Assembly: GCA_025964405.1 (NCBI GenBank)
Contig: JAOPYW010000077.1
Coordinates: 1 to 11,503 of the forward strand
DNA length: 11,503 bases
DNA from: Thermoleophilia bacterium
Lineage (GTDB): Bacteria; Actinomycetota; Thermoleophilia; Gaiellales; SKUG01
Direction: 5' to 3'
In this document: positions 1 to 6,454 of the stretch, piece by piece
How the letters are laid out: every line of letters begins with the position of its first letter
Position numbering within the stretch: the stretch's first letter is position 1
Program-made: the position numbers and the translations under genes
The notes under the pieces: generated by a model
Told to the model about the DNA's origin: nothing
The model's database searches: none
What the model saw: the letters and a program-made list of their open reading frames with translations, nothing else

Positions 1-312
1 CTCGAGGAGATCGTCGGCGAGCTCTACGACGAGTACGACAAGGACCTCGACCCGTCAGACCCGCGCGGCTACACGTCGCTCGGCGACGGCGCCTTCGAGC
101 TGCCCGCCACATTCCCGGTGCACGACCTCGACGACCTCGGGCTCCCGCCTCACGACGACGAGAGCGACGCCGCCACCGTGGGCGGGCTCCTGTTCGACGC
201 CCTCGGGCACATGCCGGCCGCGGGCGACGTGGCCCGCAGCGGCGAACTGGTGCTGGAGGCCGTGGCGGTCGACGGCAACGTCATCGAGCGCGTCATCGCC
301 CGCCGCGCCTAG
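1..312 (+). CDS. CorC/HlyC-family (CNNM/CBS-domain) membrane protein, C-terminal end (5' truncated)
   Basis: The reading frame is open from base 1 and ends at TAG 310-312, so only the last 103 residues are visible. They begin with LEEIVGELYDEYD, matching the end of the second CBS domain in CorC/HlyC/CNNM proteins. There follows an 80-residue stretch with the TVGGLLFDALGHMPAAGD signature and a final beta-rich VLEAVAVDGNVIERVIARR. That is the transporter-associated (CorC_HlyC, FAD-domain-like) C-terminal domain. Proteins of this family are membrane-anchored (DUF21/CNNM) and are implicated in Mg2+/Co2+ efflux; older records call them hemolysins. The DUF21 membrane part and most of the CBS pair lie outside the window, so membrane location is inferred from the family. 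The gene converges on ftsH with a shared hairpin between them. I am confident of the family, but not of the transported ion. Confidence 0.88.
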   Translation, partial: LEEIVGELYDEYDKDLDPSDPRGYTSLGDGAFELPATFPVHDLDDLGLPPHDDESDAATVGGLLFDALGHMPAAGDVARSGELVLEAVAVDGNVIERVIARRA

Positions 313-324
313 CTCCCCCACATG

Positions 325-358
325 CATCGAGGGCCGCCCGCGTGGACGACCCTCGATG
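325..358. terminator. Convergent-gene hairpin (likely bidirectional terminator)
   Basis: CATCGAGGG (325-333) and CCCTCGATG (350-358) form a perfect 9-bp inverted repeat around a 16-nt loop. It sits between the stop of the + strand CorC-type gene (312) and the stop of the - strand ftsH (382). There is no obvious U-tract on either side, so this is a terminator by position and stem quality rather than a canonical intrinsic terminator. Confidence 0.6.
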
Positions 359-381
359 GAACTCGCATGACCGGCGCCGGC

Positions 382-2454
382 TCAGGCAGCGACGATGGGT
401 GTCTCGTCGTCGCCGTCGACCGGGGTCGGTGCGTCGTCCTCGACCGGGGCCGGAGCCGCGACCTCGGGCTGCACCACCGGAGCGCCTGACATCGGGCGGT
501 CGGCCGAGCGGCGCTCGACCTCACCACTGCCCCAGCGGGCATCCTCGGCGGACGAACCGTCGTGACCGATGCCCGGTCGCGGCACGGCGCCGGTGCGGGC
601 GTTGCTGATCGCAGTGGTGTCGCCGACCGCATGCACGGTGCCGTCGGGCTCGACCTCGAGGGCCGGAAGCTCACCGCCGCGCATGAGCAGCTCGAAGTCG
701 TCACGCTCGAGCGTCTCGCGCTCGACGAGCACCTCGGTCAGGCGCTCGAGCGAATCGCGATGCTCCAGCAGCACGCTCTGCGCCATGAGCTTCGCCTCGC
801 CGACGAGCGTGTCGATCTCGATGTCGATCTTGCCGCGCAGCTCGTCGGAGTGCGCCGCGAGCTGGCCTTCCTGCACGAGGGCACGGAGCGAGAAGTTGTC
901 GCTCATGCCCCACTGGAGCACCATGCGCTGGGCGATCGCGTTGACCTTCTCGAGGTCGTTCTCCGCGCCGGTCCAGATCTCGCCGAACATGATCTCCTCG
1001 GCCATGCGACCGCCGAGGCAGATCGCCATCTGCTGCATGAGCTCGGTGCGCGAGCGCATGACCTTGTCGTCGTCGCTCAGGCTGACCATCAGGCCGAGCG
1101 CGCGGCCACGGCTGACGATCGTGACCTTGTGCACGGGATCGGTGTCGGGCATCTGGCTCGAGACGATGGCGTGGCCGATCTCGTGGGCCGCGATCATGCG
1201 CTTCTCGCTGTCCTTGAGGAGCCGTGTCTTCTGCGGCCCGGCGATCACACGCATGATGGCTTCGTCGAGATCGGCGTTGGTGATCTCCTTGCGACGACCA
1301 CGGGCGGTGAGCAGCGCGGCCTCGTTGACGAGGTTCGCGAGGTCGGCTCCGGAGAACCCTGCCGTCTGGCGGGCGATCGTCTCGAGCTCCACGCCAGCCG
1401 CGAACGGCTTGCCCTTGGAGTGCACCTTAAGGATCTCGCCGCGACCCTTGCGGTCGGGGATGTCGACGATCACCGATCGGTCGAAGCGACCGGGTCGGGT
1501 GAGGGCGGGGTCGAGGATGTCGGAGCGGTTGGAGGCCGCCATGACGATCACGGCGTCGGTCGGAGCGAAGCCATCCATCTCCACGAGCAGCTGGTTGAGC
1601 GTGTTCTCCCGCTCCTCCTGTCCGCCCTGCGCGTTGTTGGAGCGCTTGCGGCCGACGGCGTCGATCTCGTCGATGAAGATCACGCACGGGGCGTTGGCCT
1701 TGGCGGCCTCGAACAGCTTGCGAACGCGGCTGGCGCCGACACCCACGTACATCTCGACGAAATCGGAACCCGAGATCGAGAAGAAGGGCACGCCGGCCTC
1801 GCCGGCGACGGCGCGGGCCAGGAGGGTCTTGCCGGTGCCGGGAGGGCCGTAGAGCATGACGCCCTTCGGGATGCTGGCACCGAGTTCACGGAAGCGTTCG
1901 GGGTTCTCGAGGAAGCCCTTGATCTCCTCGAGCTCGGCCACGACCTCGTCGGCGCCGGCGACGTCCTTGAACGTCACGGTCACGTCACCCACGTCGAGCA
2001 TGCGGCCCGGCGCACCGGCAGCCTGCTTGGCGGCCTGGTTGCGGTTGCGGGTCATGACGACCATGAGGATGACGAGGCCCACGATGCCGAACAGGATGAG
2101 CCAGGAGGCGCCGTTGGTCTTGCCCGTGGTGGAGACGCTGAACGGCACCGAGGCCGCCTCGAGCTGCTTGGCGATCTCGAAGTCGTCGGTGTAGGTCGTG
2201 CGGAACGCGGCGCCGTCCTCGAGCTTGCCCGTCACCAGGTGCTGCTGCGTGTAGACCGTCGCCTGCTCGACCTCGCGCTCGGCGAGCTTCGACGAGAAGC
2301 TGCTCAGTGGCACGTCGCGCACCGCGTTCGATGACTGCGACGACGCCATGGCCGCGGCGACGCTGAAGGCGATGATGCCCAGCAGGGCGATCATGATGAC
2401 GGTCTTGTGCTTGCGGCTGCGAGGCTGCGGCTGCTTCGGGTCGTGCTCGGGCAT
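382..2454 (-). CDS. ftsH: ATP-dependent zinc metalloprotease FtsH
   Basis: A 690-aa membrane-anchored AAA+ protease that extracts and degrades misfolded or short-lived membrane and cytosolic proteins as a hexamer. Visible in order: an N-terminal membrane helix (about 17-37); the small extracytoplasmic FtsH_ext region; a second helix (about 116-135); Walker A GPPGTGKT (203-210); pore-loop FVEMYVGVGASRVR; Walker B VIFIDEID (258-265); the second region of homology ending RPGRFDR (to about 326); the M41 zinc motif HEIGH (424-428); and the third-ligand segment GAENDLEKV (Asp about 500). The last 45 residues form a Pro/Ala/Asp-rich tail. I chose ATG 2454 because AAGGGA lies 7 nt upstream and the hydrophobic helix follows closely. 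An in-frame upstream ATG would add 46 residues unlike the family. It is monocistronic by spacing. Length and motifs are complete, so it should be active. Confidence 0.97.
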   Translation of the reverse strand: MPEHDPKQPQPRSRKHKTVIMIALLGIIAFSVAAAMASSQSSNAVRDVPLSSFSSKLAEREVEQATVYTQQHLVTGKLEDGAAFRTTYTDDFEIAKQLEAASVPFSVSTTGKTNGASWLILFGIVGLVILMVVMTRNRNQAAKQAAGAPGRMLDVGDVTVTFKDVAGADEVVAELEEIKGFLENPERFRELGASIPKGVMLYGPPGTGKTLLARAVAGEAGVPFFSISGSDFVEMYVGVGASRVRKLFEAAKANAPCVIFIDEIDAVGRKRSNNAQGGQEERENTLNQLLVEMDGFAPTDAVIVMAASNRSDILDPALTRPGRFDRSVIVDIPDRKGRGEILKVHSKGKPFAAGVELETIARQTAGFSGADLANLVNEAALLTARGRRKEITNADLDEAIMRVIAGPQKTRLLKDSEKRMIAAHEIGHAIVSSQMPDTDPVHKVTIVSRGRALGLMVSLSDDDKVMRSRTELMQQMAICLGGRMAEEIMFGEIWTGAENDLEKVNAIAQRMVLQWGMSDNFSLRALVQEGQLAAHSDELRGKIDIEIDTLVGEAKLMAQSVLLEHRDSLERLTEVLVERETLERDDFELLMRGGELPALEVEPDGTVHAVGDTTAISNARTGAVPRPGIGHDGSSAEDARWGSGEVERRSADRPMSGAPVVQPEVAAPAPVEDDAPTPVDGDDETPIVAA

Positions 2455-2651
2455 CCGGTATTCCCTTCCAGTGGACTCCCTGTTGGGATCGGCATGCCGG
2501 CGGCACAGTTGAGCGTGTCGGGAGCAGGCTGCACGAATCACAATTTCCGCGAGACATAACGGCTCGTTGACCGGATACATAGGCATGGACACGTTGGTTC
2601 GGAACCCCGACGACCGTGCCCTCCCACCCCGCTCGCAGCACGAGGCCCCGC
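2455..2651. other. ftsH leader and upstream intergenic DNA
   Basis: No convincing gene here. The ftsH ribosome site AAGGGA is at 2467-2462 (- strand). About 120 bases further upstream the DNA becomes locally A+T-richer. A weak sigma70-like pair can be read on the - strand: TTCCGA, 17 nt, then TATGTA just upstream of the in-frame ATG codons that I rejected as starts. Match quality is poor, so the promoter position is only a suggestion. I see no riboswitch, HrcA/CIRCE-like repeat or strong hairpin. Confidence 0.35.
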
Positions 2652-2807
2652 ATGCAGCACCACCGCTCCAACGTCGAACGACTTGACCCGCGCCGCCGCA
2701 CGCGCGCGCACATGCGCCCCCGCACGCGAACGAGCGTGATCACGCTCGCGCTCCCCCAGCTCCGCTACGTCGTGCAGGCGATCCTCGCGCGCATCGCCGC
2801 ACGCTGA
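2652..2807 (+). CDS. Possible small basic protein (51 aa), unknown function
   Basis: A candidate small gene. ATG 2652 is preceded by GAGG (2642-2645) with a 6-nt spacer, and the frame runs 51 codons to TGA 2805-2807, seven bases from the acylase stop on the other strand. An upstream in-frame GTG at 2616 would give 63 aa. The N-terminal half is strongly basic (many Arg and His). The C-terminal half reads TSVITLALPQLRYVVQAILA, which could be a short hydrophobic or amphipathic helix. Third codon positions are overwhelmingly G/C, like the surrounding real genes. In DNA this G+C-rich, random frames can look the same, and the frame contains a perfect palindrome that could instead be a regulatory site. 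I do not recognise a family. Treat as a low-confidence hypothetical. Confidence 0.3.
   Translation: MQHHRSNVERLDPRRRTRAHMRPRTRTSVITLALPQLRYVVQAILARIAAR
2731..2748. repeat. 18-bp perfect palindrome
   Basis: CGAGCGTGATCACGCTCG is its own reverse complement over 18 bases, centred on TGATCA. It lies inside the possible small ORF and about 277 bases upstream of the ftsH start. Its form suits a dimeric repressor operator, but it is not at an obvious promoter, and chance occurrence in GC-rich DNA is possible. Confidence 0.45.
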
Positions 2808-2813
2808 CCCACG

Positions 2814-5294
2814 TCAGGCGTCGAAGCGCTGTCGATGCACGGTCGCGCGCTCGATCGCGGGGCGCGTGAACGGCGCCGCCCGCACCTCGCCGCGACGCCA
2901 CATGTCGACCTGGTCCGCGTAGTGCGGGCTCGCCGGGTGCCCTGACTGTCCACCGCAGAGCACCGCGGCGCTGCGGTCGACGTCGGCGAGGTCGACGATG
3001 TGTCGATGGCTCGGGCCCACCATGGCGTGGTCGTTCGCCGGGTTGTTGAACTGCGAGGTCGACCACACGGTGTCGGGATCCCCGGGCACGGGGAAGGGAC
3101 CGCGATTGGCGACCCGACCGAGGCCGGGAATCCCTCCGAGCGCGTGGTGCAGGCGCAGGCGGTGGAAGCGCCGGCGGCGCAGTCGGCCGTCGAGCAGGTT
3201 GCCCGCCGAGGCGCGCTGCAGGTCGCGCTGCGACCCGCGCTCGCCGCCGACGCCGTCGACGTACCAGCTCCCAGCGCGATCGAAGGCCCGTTCGAGGAGC
3301 TGGCGCCAACTCGTCGACGCGGTCCAGCCGGGCAGCGGGGCCGGGCCGTCATCCCCCAGGGATGCGGCTGCGTCGAGGAGCTGCGGGTCGTCGGTGCGGA
3401 TCGCGTTGATGAGCATCGGGGTCGAGCGTGCGAACAGCGACCAGAACACGTTGGCGCCCGTGCGGCTGTAGCCCAGGAACCTGGGCAGGAGCTCCCCGAG
3501 GAACCCGAACGCCTCATCCTGCACGGCTCGCTGCAGCAGGCGCCACGCGGTGCTCGCGTCGTCGTCTGCGCGCAGTTCGCCATCCCATGCTGAGAACGCG
3601 CGGAGCAGGTCGCGTCCGGCGGGCGTCGATGGCGTGAGCGCGAGCGGCTCGACGAGGTCGCGCAGCTCGCTGCCGGGCGTCGAGTGGATGTCGGTCTGGA
3701 TGCGCACCTGGTCGCCGACCGTGTGCCCCTCGATCGAATCGATGAGGCTGCGGATGCGCGCGCCCCGGTAGCCGTTCATCCACTCCCGGCTCAGGAAGTG
3801 CGGGTAGTCGTCGCCGACGAGGCGATCGTTGGCGGTGACGATGCGCGCCGCGCTCGGGTTGTAGGCAGCGGGCTGCTCCTCCCACGGGATGGTGCCCACC
3901 CACTCGCCCGCGGGGTCGTCGCCGCGCCGGGGCACGCTGCCGTCGTTGCCCGCCGCGCGGATCGGCACCTCACCCATGTGCTGGTAGCCGATGTTGCCCT
4001 GCACGTCGGCGTACATCACGTTCTGCGCGGGCGCGAGCCAAGGCTCCAGCGACGCCCGGAACTCCTCCCAGTCGCCCGCCCGGTCGAGCCGGTAGACGGT
4101 CTCGGCGGCGCCCCCCGCCCGCAGGCTGTCCCAGCGCAGCGACACCGGGTCGGTGAGCGAGCTCGTGGTCGCGGCATCGGTGATGATCGGGCCGCGCCGC
4201 GTCGAGCGCACGATCAGCTCCTCGCTCGCCCCGCCCTTGATCGCGATCGTCTCCGTGCGCAGCTCGAGCGGGTGCCATGCACCGCCCACGTCGCGGTAGT
4301 GCTCCCCGGCCGCGTCGAGCTCCTCGAGGTAGCAGTCCTGCACGTCGATCGACGAGTTCGTGAAGCCCCAGGCAATGCGTCCGTTGTGCCCGAGCACGAC
4401 CCCCGGCACGCCCGGGAAGGTGAAGCCGCGCACGTCGAGGTCGCCGCCACTCAGCCGCTGCTCGTACCACACGCTGGGGAGCTGCAGGTCGAGGTGCGGA
4501 TCGTTGGCGAGGAGCGCGCCGCCACTGCGTGTGCGCCGCGGCCCGACGACCCAGGCGTTGGAGCCGATGCCGCCCGGCCCACCGAAGCTCGACGTCGCCG
4601 CGCGCGCGGCTGACACCAGCTCCCCGAGCACGTCGGCGTGTACCTGCGCGGGCCAGGCGCGGGCGTGGTCGCCGCTCTCGAGCGCGTCGAGCACGTCGGT
4701 GCCGACGAGCGCCGCGATCTCGCCGCGCGCGAGTTCACTCTCCCAGTTGCCGCTCAGGCCGAGCGCCATCACGCGCTCGAGTGCGAGGCAGTCCTGCGGC
4801 CGCCACGGCTCCGGGCGCGCGCCCAGGAGGCGGTACTCCACGGGCACGCGGCGCCGCGCGCGGCGATACGCGGCGTTGACGCCCGCGGCGTAGGCCTCCA
4901 GTGCGGCCCGCACGTCGGCAGGGAGCAGCTCCCATTCTTCGTCGACGTGCCGCGCGAAGCCGAGGGTTCGCACAAGGCGATCGGTGGCCAGCCCGGGTTC
5001 ACCCACGAGTTCACTCAGGCGGCCCAGGCCGACGCGGCGCAGCAGGTCGAGCTGGAAGGTGCGGTCGGTGCCGTGGAGCCAGCCCTGCACGCGATAGGCG
5101 TCGGCGCTGCTCTCGGCGAACACGGAGGGTACGCCCCACTTGTCGCGCATCACGTCGACGGGTGCATCGAGCATGGGGAGGCGCACCTGCCCGCTCCAGC
5201 TCGGGAGGGCGCGACGACCGCTCATGTACGCGGCGACACCCGCACTCGCGAGAGCGCTCAGTCCGAGCCCGATGGTGGTGCTGGTGCGTGCCAT
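2814..5294 (-). CDS. Penicillin acylase family Ntn hydrolase (penicillin/acyl-homoserine-lactone acylase type)
   Basis: An 826-aa amidase of the S45 N-terminal-nucleophile superfamily, made as one chain and self-cleaved into alpha and beta subunits. An N-terminal hydrophobic stretch (about 6-23) suggests export or membrane anchoring. The alpha part carries family features such as DKWGVPSVFAESSADAYRVQG and GRLSEL. Cleavage should fall at Gly244-Ser245 in GGIGSNAWVVG, making Ser245 the new N-terminal nucleophile. Beta-subunit signatures follow: LLANDPHL (261-268), GHNGRIAWGFTN, and TAND (487-490), whose Asn489 fits the oxyanion position. The substrate cannot be read from sequence; beta-lactam side chains, N-acyl homoserine lactones and other N-acyl compounds are all known in the family. 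I chose ATG 5294 because the hydrophobic segment follows at once, and a longer frame from 5366 would translate the flagellin terminator. It lies downstream of flagellin on the same strand but is separated by that terminator. Confidence 0.92.
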   Translation of the reverse strand: MARTSTTIGLGLSALASAGVAAYMSGRRALPSWSGQVRLPMLDAPVDVMRDKWGVPSVFAESSADAYRVQGWLHGTDRTFQLDLLRRVGLGRLSELVGEPGLATDRLVRTLGFARHVDEEWELLPADVRAALEAYAAGVNAAYRRARRRVPVEYRLLGARPEPWRPQDCLALERVMALGLSGNWESELARGEIAALVGTDVLDALESGDHARAWPAQVHADVLGELVSAARAATSSFGGPGGIGSNAWVVGPRRTRSGGALLANDPHLDLQLPSVWYEQRLSGGDLDVRGFTFPGVPGVVLGHNGRIAWGFTNSSIDVQDCYLEELDAAGEHYRDVGGAWHPLELRTETIAIKGGASEELIVRSTRRGPIITDAATTSSLTDPVSLRWDSLRAGGAAETVYRLDRAGDWEEFRASLEPWLAPAQNVMYADVQGNIGYQHMGEVPIRAAGNDGSVPRRGDDPAGEWVGTIPWEEQPAAYNPSAARIVTANDRLVGDDYPHFLSREWMNGYRGARIRSLIDSIEGHTVGDQVRIQTDIHSTPGSELRDLVEPLALTPSTPAGRDLLRAFSAWDGELRADDDASTAWRLLQRAVQDEAFGFLGELLPRFLGYSRTGANVFWSLFARSTPMLINAIRTDDPQLLDAAASLGDDGPAPLPGWTASTSWRQLLERAFDRAGSWYVDGVGGERGSQRDLQRASAGNLLDGRLRRRRFHRLRLHHALGGIPGLGRVANRGPFPVPGDPDTVWSTSQFNNPANDHAMVGPSHRHIVDLADVDRSAAVLCGGQSGHPASPHYADQVDMWRRGEVRAAPFTRPAIERATVHRQRFDA

Positions 5295-5300
5295 GGCGTG

Positions 5301-5306
5301 AGCATA
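5301..5306 (-). promoter_or_regulatory. -10 box placed for a leaderless acylase transcript
   Basis: On the - strand TATGCT (a TAnnnT actinobacterial -10) ends 6 nt before the acylase ATG at 5294, so transcription would start at or next to the A of ATG. There is no Shine-Dalgarno at normal spacing; the only G-run is at the -10 itself. Only about 26 nt separate the box from the flagellin terminator stem, so the -35 region would lie in or beside the terminator tail. No clear -35 is seen. Confidence 0.4.
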
Positions 5307-5324
5307 CCCCCGCTCCGGCCCAGC

Positions 5325-5358
5325 AACGAAAGCGGCCCGGAGCAGGAGCCCCGGGCCG
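5325..5358 (-). terminator. Rho-independent terminator of flagellin gene 1
   Basis: On the - strand, CGGCCCGG (5358-5351) and CCGGGCCG (5340-5333) form a perfect 8-bp G+C stem with a 10-nt loop, followed at once by the T-rich CTTTCGTT. It starts about 30 nt after the flagellin stop codon. This is the best canonical intrinsic terminator in the window and isolates the acylase from flagellin transcription. Confidence 0.85.
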
Positions 5359-5387
5359 TCGATCACTTCGTGTGCAGGTGTTCGTCG

Positions 5388-6200
5388 CTACTTGAACAGC
5401 GACAGCACGCTGGCCGAGTTGGAGTTCGCCTGGGCGAGCATGGCCGTTCCACTCTGCTGCAGGATCTGCTGCTTCGTGTAGTTGGTCATCTCCTCCGCCA
5501 TGTCGACGTCACGGATGCGACTCTCGGCGGCCATCAGGTTCTCCTGGTAGACGCCGAGCGCGTTCGCCGTGTGCTCCAGCCGGTTCTGCACCGCACCGTA
5601 CGTGGCACGGGCCGTGCTGATCGCATCGATCGACGTGTCGATTGCCGTGATGCTGATCACGGTCGCGGCCGTTGCCGACGCGAACGAGGAGATCGACGTG
5701 CCGACGGCCGTCGTGGCGTTGGTGAAGGCGACACCGAGCGTGTCGGTGCCGTTGGCGCCCACCTGGAGCGTCACCGTGCCGCCCGCGAGGAGCGTGATGC
5801 CGTTGTAGTTGGCCGTGCCGATGAGGCGCGTGACCTCGGCGTCGAGCTGCGTGACCTCGGCGGTGATGGCCGCCCTGCCCGCTGAGCTCTGGGTGCCGTT
5901 GTTGTACTGGACGGCGAGTTCACGCACCCGCAGGAGGATCGAGGAGATCTCCTGCATCGAGCCTTCAGCGGTCGAGGCCAGCGAGATGCCGTCCTGCACG
6001 TTGCGGCCCGCCTGCTGGAGGCCGGAGATCTGTCCGCGCATCTTCTCGGAGATTCCGAGGCCAGCCGCATCGTCTGCGGCGCTGTTGATGCGGAAACCCG
6101 AGGAGAGCTTGGCCATCGACTTGCTCATGGCGAGGCTGCTGGCGCTCAGGTTGCGGTGCGCACTGAACGCATCCACGTTGTTCGCGATTCGAAGACCCAT
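5388..6200 (-). CDS. fliC: Flagellin (copy 1, 270 aa)
   Basis: Structural subunit of the flagellar filament, exported by the flagellar type III system. The N-terminal D0/D1 helices run from MGLRIANNVDAF to about 140. They include FRINSAADDAAGLGISEKMR and RVRELAVQ (91-98), the D1 segment that matches the classical TLR5-contact motif. The C-terminal D1/D0 region (about 190-270) has the usual ESRIRDVDMAEEM, followed by KQQILQQSGTAMLAQAN, and ends in SVLSLFK. The central part is only about 50 residues, so there is no separate D2/D3 outer domain. This is a compact flagellin, shorter than B. subtilis Hag. ATG 6200 is fixed by the conserved N-terminus and by AAGGGA 7 nt upstream. It is a tandem paralogue of the gene at 6455. 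It has its own sigma28-like promoter and a strong terminator. No other flagellar gene is in the window. Confidence 0.97.
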   Translation of the reverse strand: MGLRIANNVDAFSAHRNLSASSLAMSKSMAKLSSGFRINSAADDAAGLGISEKMRGQISGLQQAGRNVQDGISLASTAEGSMQEISSILLRVRELAVQYNNGTQSSAGRAAITAEVTQLDAEVTRLIGTANYNGITLLAGGTVTLQVGANGTDTLGVAFTNATTAVGTSISSFASATAATVISITAIDTSIDAISTARATYGAVQNRLEHTANALGVYQENLMAAESRIRDVDMAEEMTNYTKQQILQQSGTAMLAQANSNSASVLSLFK

Positions 6201-6324
6201 GTTTCCATCCCTTGTCGTTACCCGGTGGTGCTCCCTGAAGGCCGGGCTTGCTTGCTTCCATTCGAGGACGCCCCACCCTGGACGTCCGACACCGCGTGTT
6301 CCACCCATGGACACGCATGGCCTA

Positions 6325-6352
6325 GCTTCGACACGTTTGAGCAAGTTCTTTA
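6325..6352 (-). promoter_or_regulatory. Sigma28 (FliA/SigD)-like promoter of flagellin 1
   Basis: On the - strand, TAAA (6352-6349, in the context CTAAAG) is followed after 16 nt by GTCGAAGC (6332-6325). The flagellar sigma consensus is TAAA, about 15-16 nt, GCCGATAA/T. The -35 is exact, and the -10 keeps G, CGA and a following partial match. It lies about 125 nt upstream of the flagellin 1 ATG, and nothing comparable precedes flagellin 2. Read by eye, so moderate confidence. Confidence 0.45.
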
Positions 6353-6420
6353 GAGTGAGTTACAACATCTGCATACACGCATAGTCCAAATAGACATTTC
6401 CCAAAACAGGAGGTGGGCCG

Positions 6421-6434
6421 CGCGGCGCGCCGCG
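6421..6434 (-). terminator. Possible terminator of flagellin 2 (GC palindrome)
   Basis: CGCGGCGCGCCGCG is a perfect 14-bp palindrome about 20 nt past the flagellin 2 stop on the - strand, with a TTTT run some 15 nt further on. As a hairpin it would need a loop of its own bases, and the T-run is too distant for a canonical terminator. Weak call. Confidence 0.3.
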
Positions 6435-6454
6435 GAGCCGAGAAGGCTGCGTCG

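Larger units (their letters stand above)
6201..6454. other. Leader and promoter region between the two flagellin genes
   Basis: A 254-base non-coding spacer. Its half nearer flagellin copy 2 (about 6340-6410) is clearly A+T-richer than anything nearby, as expected of a promoter region. It holds the sigma28-like promoter for flagellin 1 and an approximately 120-nt leader with several GGA motifs. There is a GC palindrome just after the stop of flagellin 2. A short GCTT triplication (about 6246-6257) lies in the leader. I see no small gene. Confidence 0.7.

Noticed and set aside
562..2334. Long + strand open frames opposite ftsH (590 and 427 codons)
   Set aside because: They are antisense shadows of an unambiguous ftsH. 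The translations are low-complexity with no domain, as expected of GC-rich complementary frames.
2455..2592. N-terminal extension of FtsH to an ATG at 2592
   Set aside because: The added 46 residues are unlike FtsH, while ATG 2454 has a well-spaced ribosome site directly before the first membrane helix.
5295..5366. Upstream start of the acylase at 5366
   Set aside because: The extra residues are encoded by the flagellin terminator stem-loop, and the hydrophobic export segment begins right after ATG 5294.
6201..6344. Extended N-termini of both flagellins (also 7268-7354)
   Set aside because: Flagellins begin at the conserved MGLRI motif. Both copies have ribosome sites immediately upstream of it, and the extensions are unrelated to each other.
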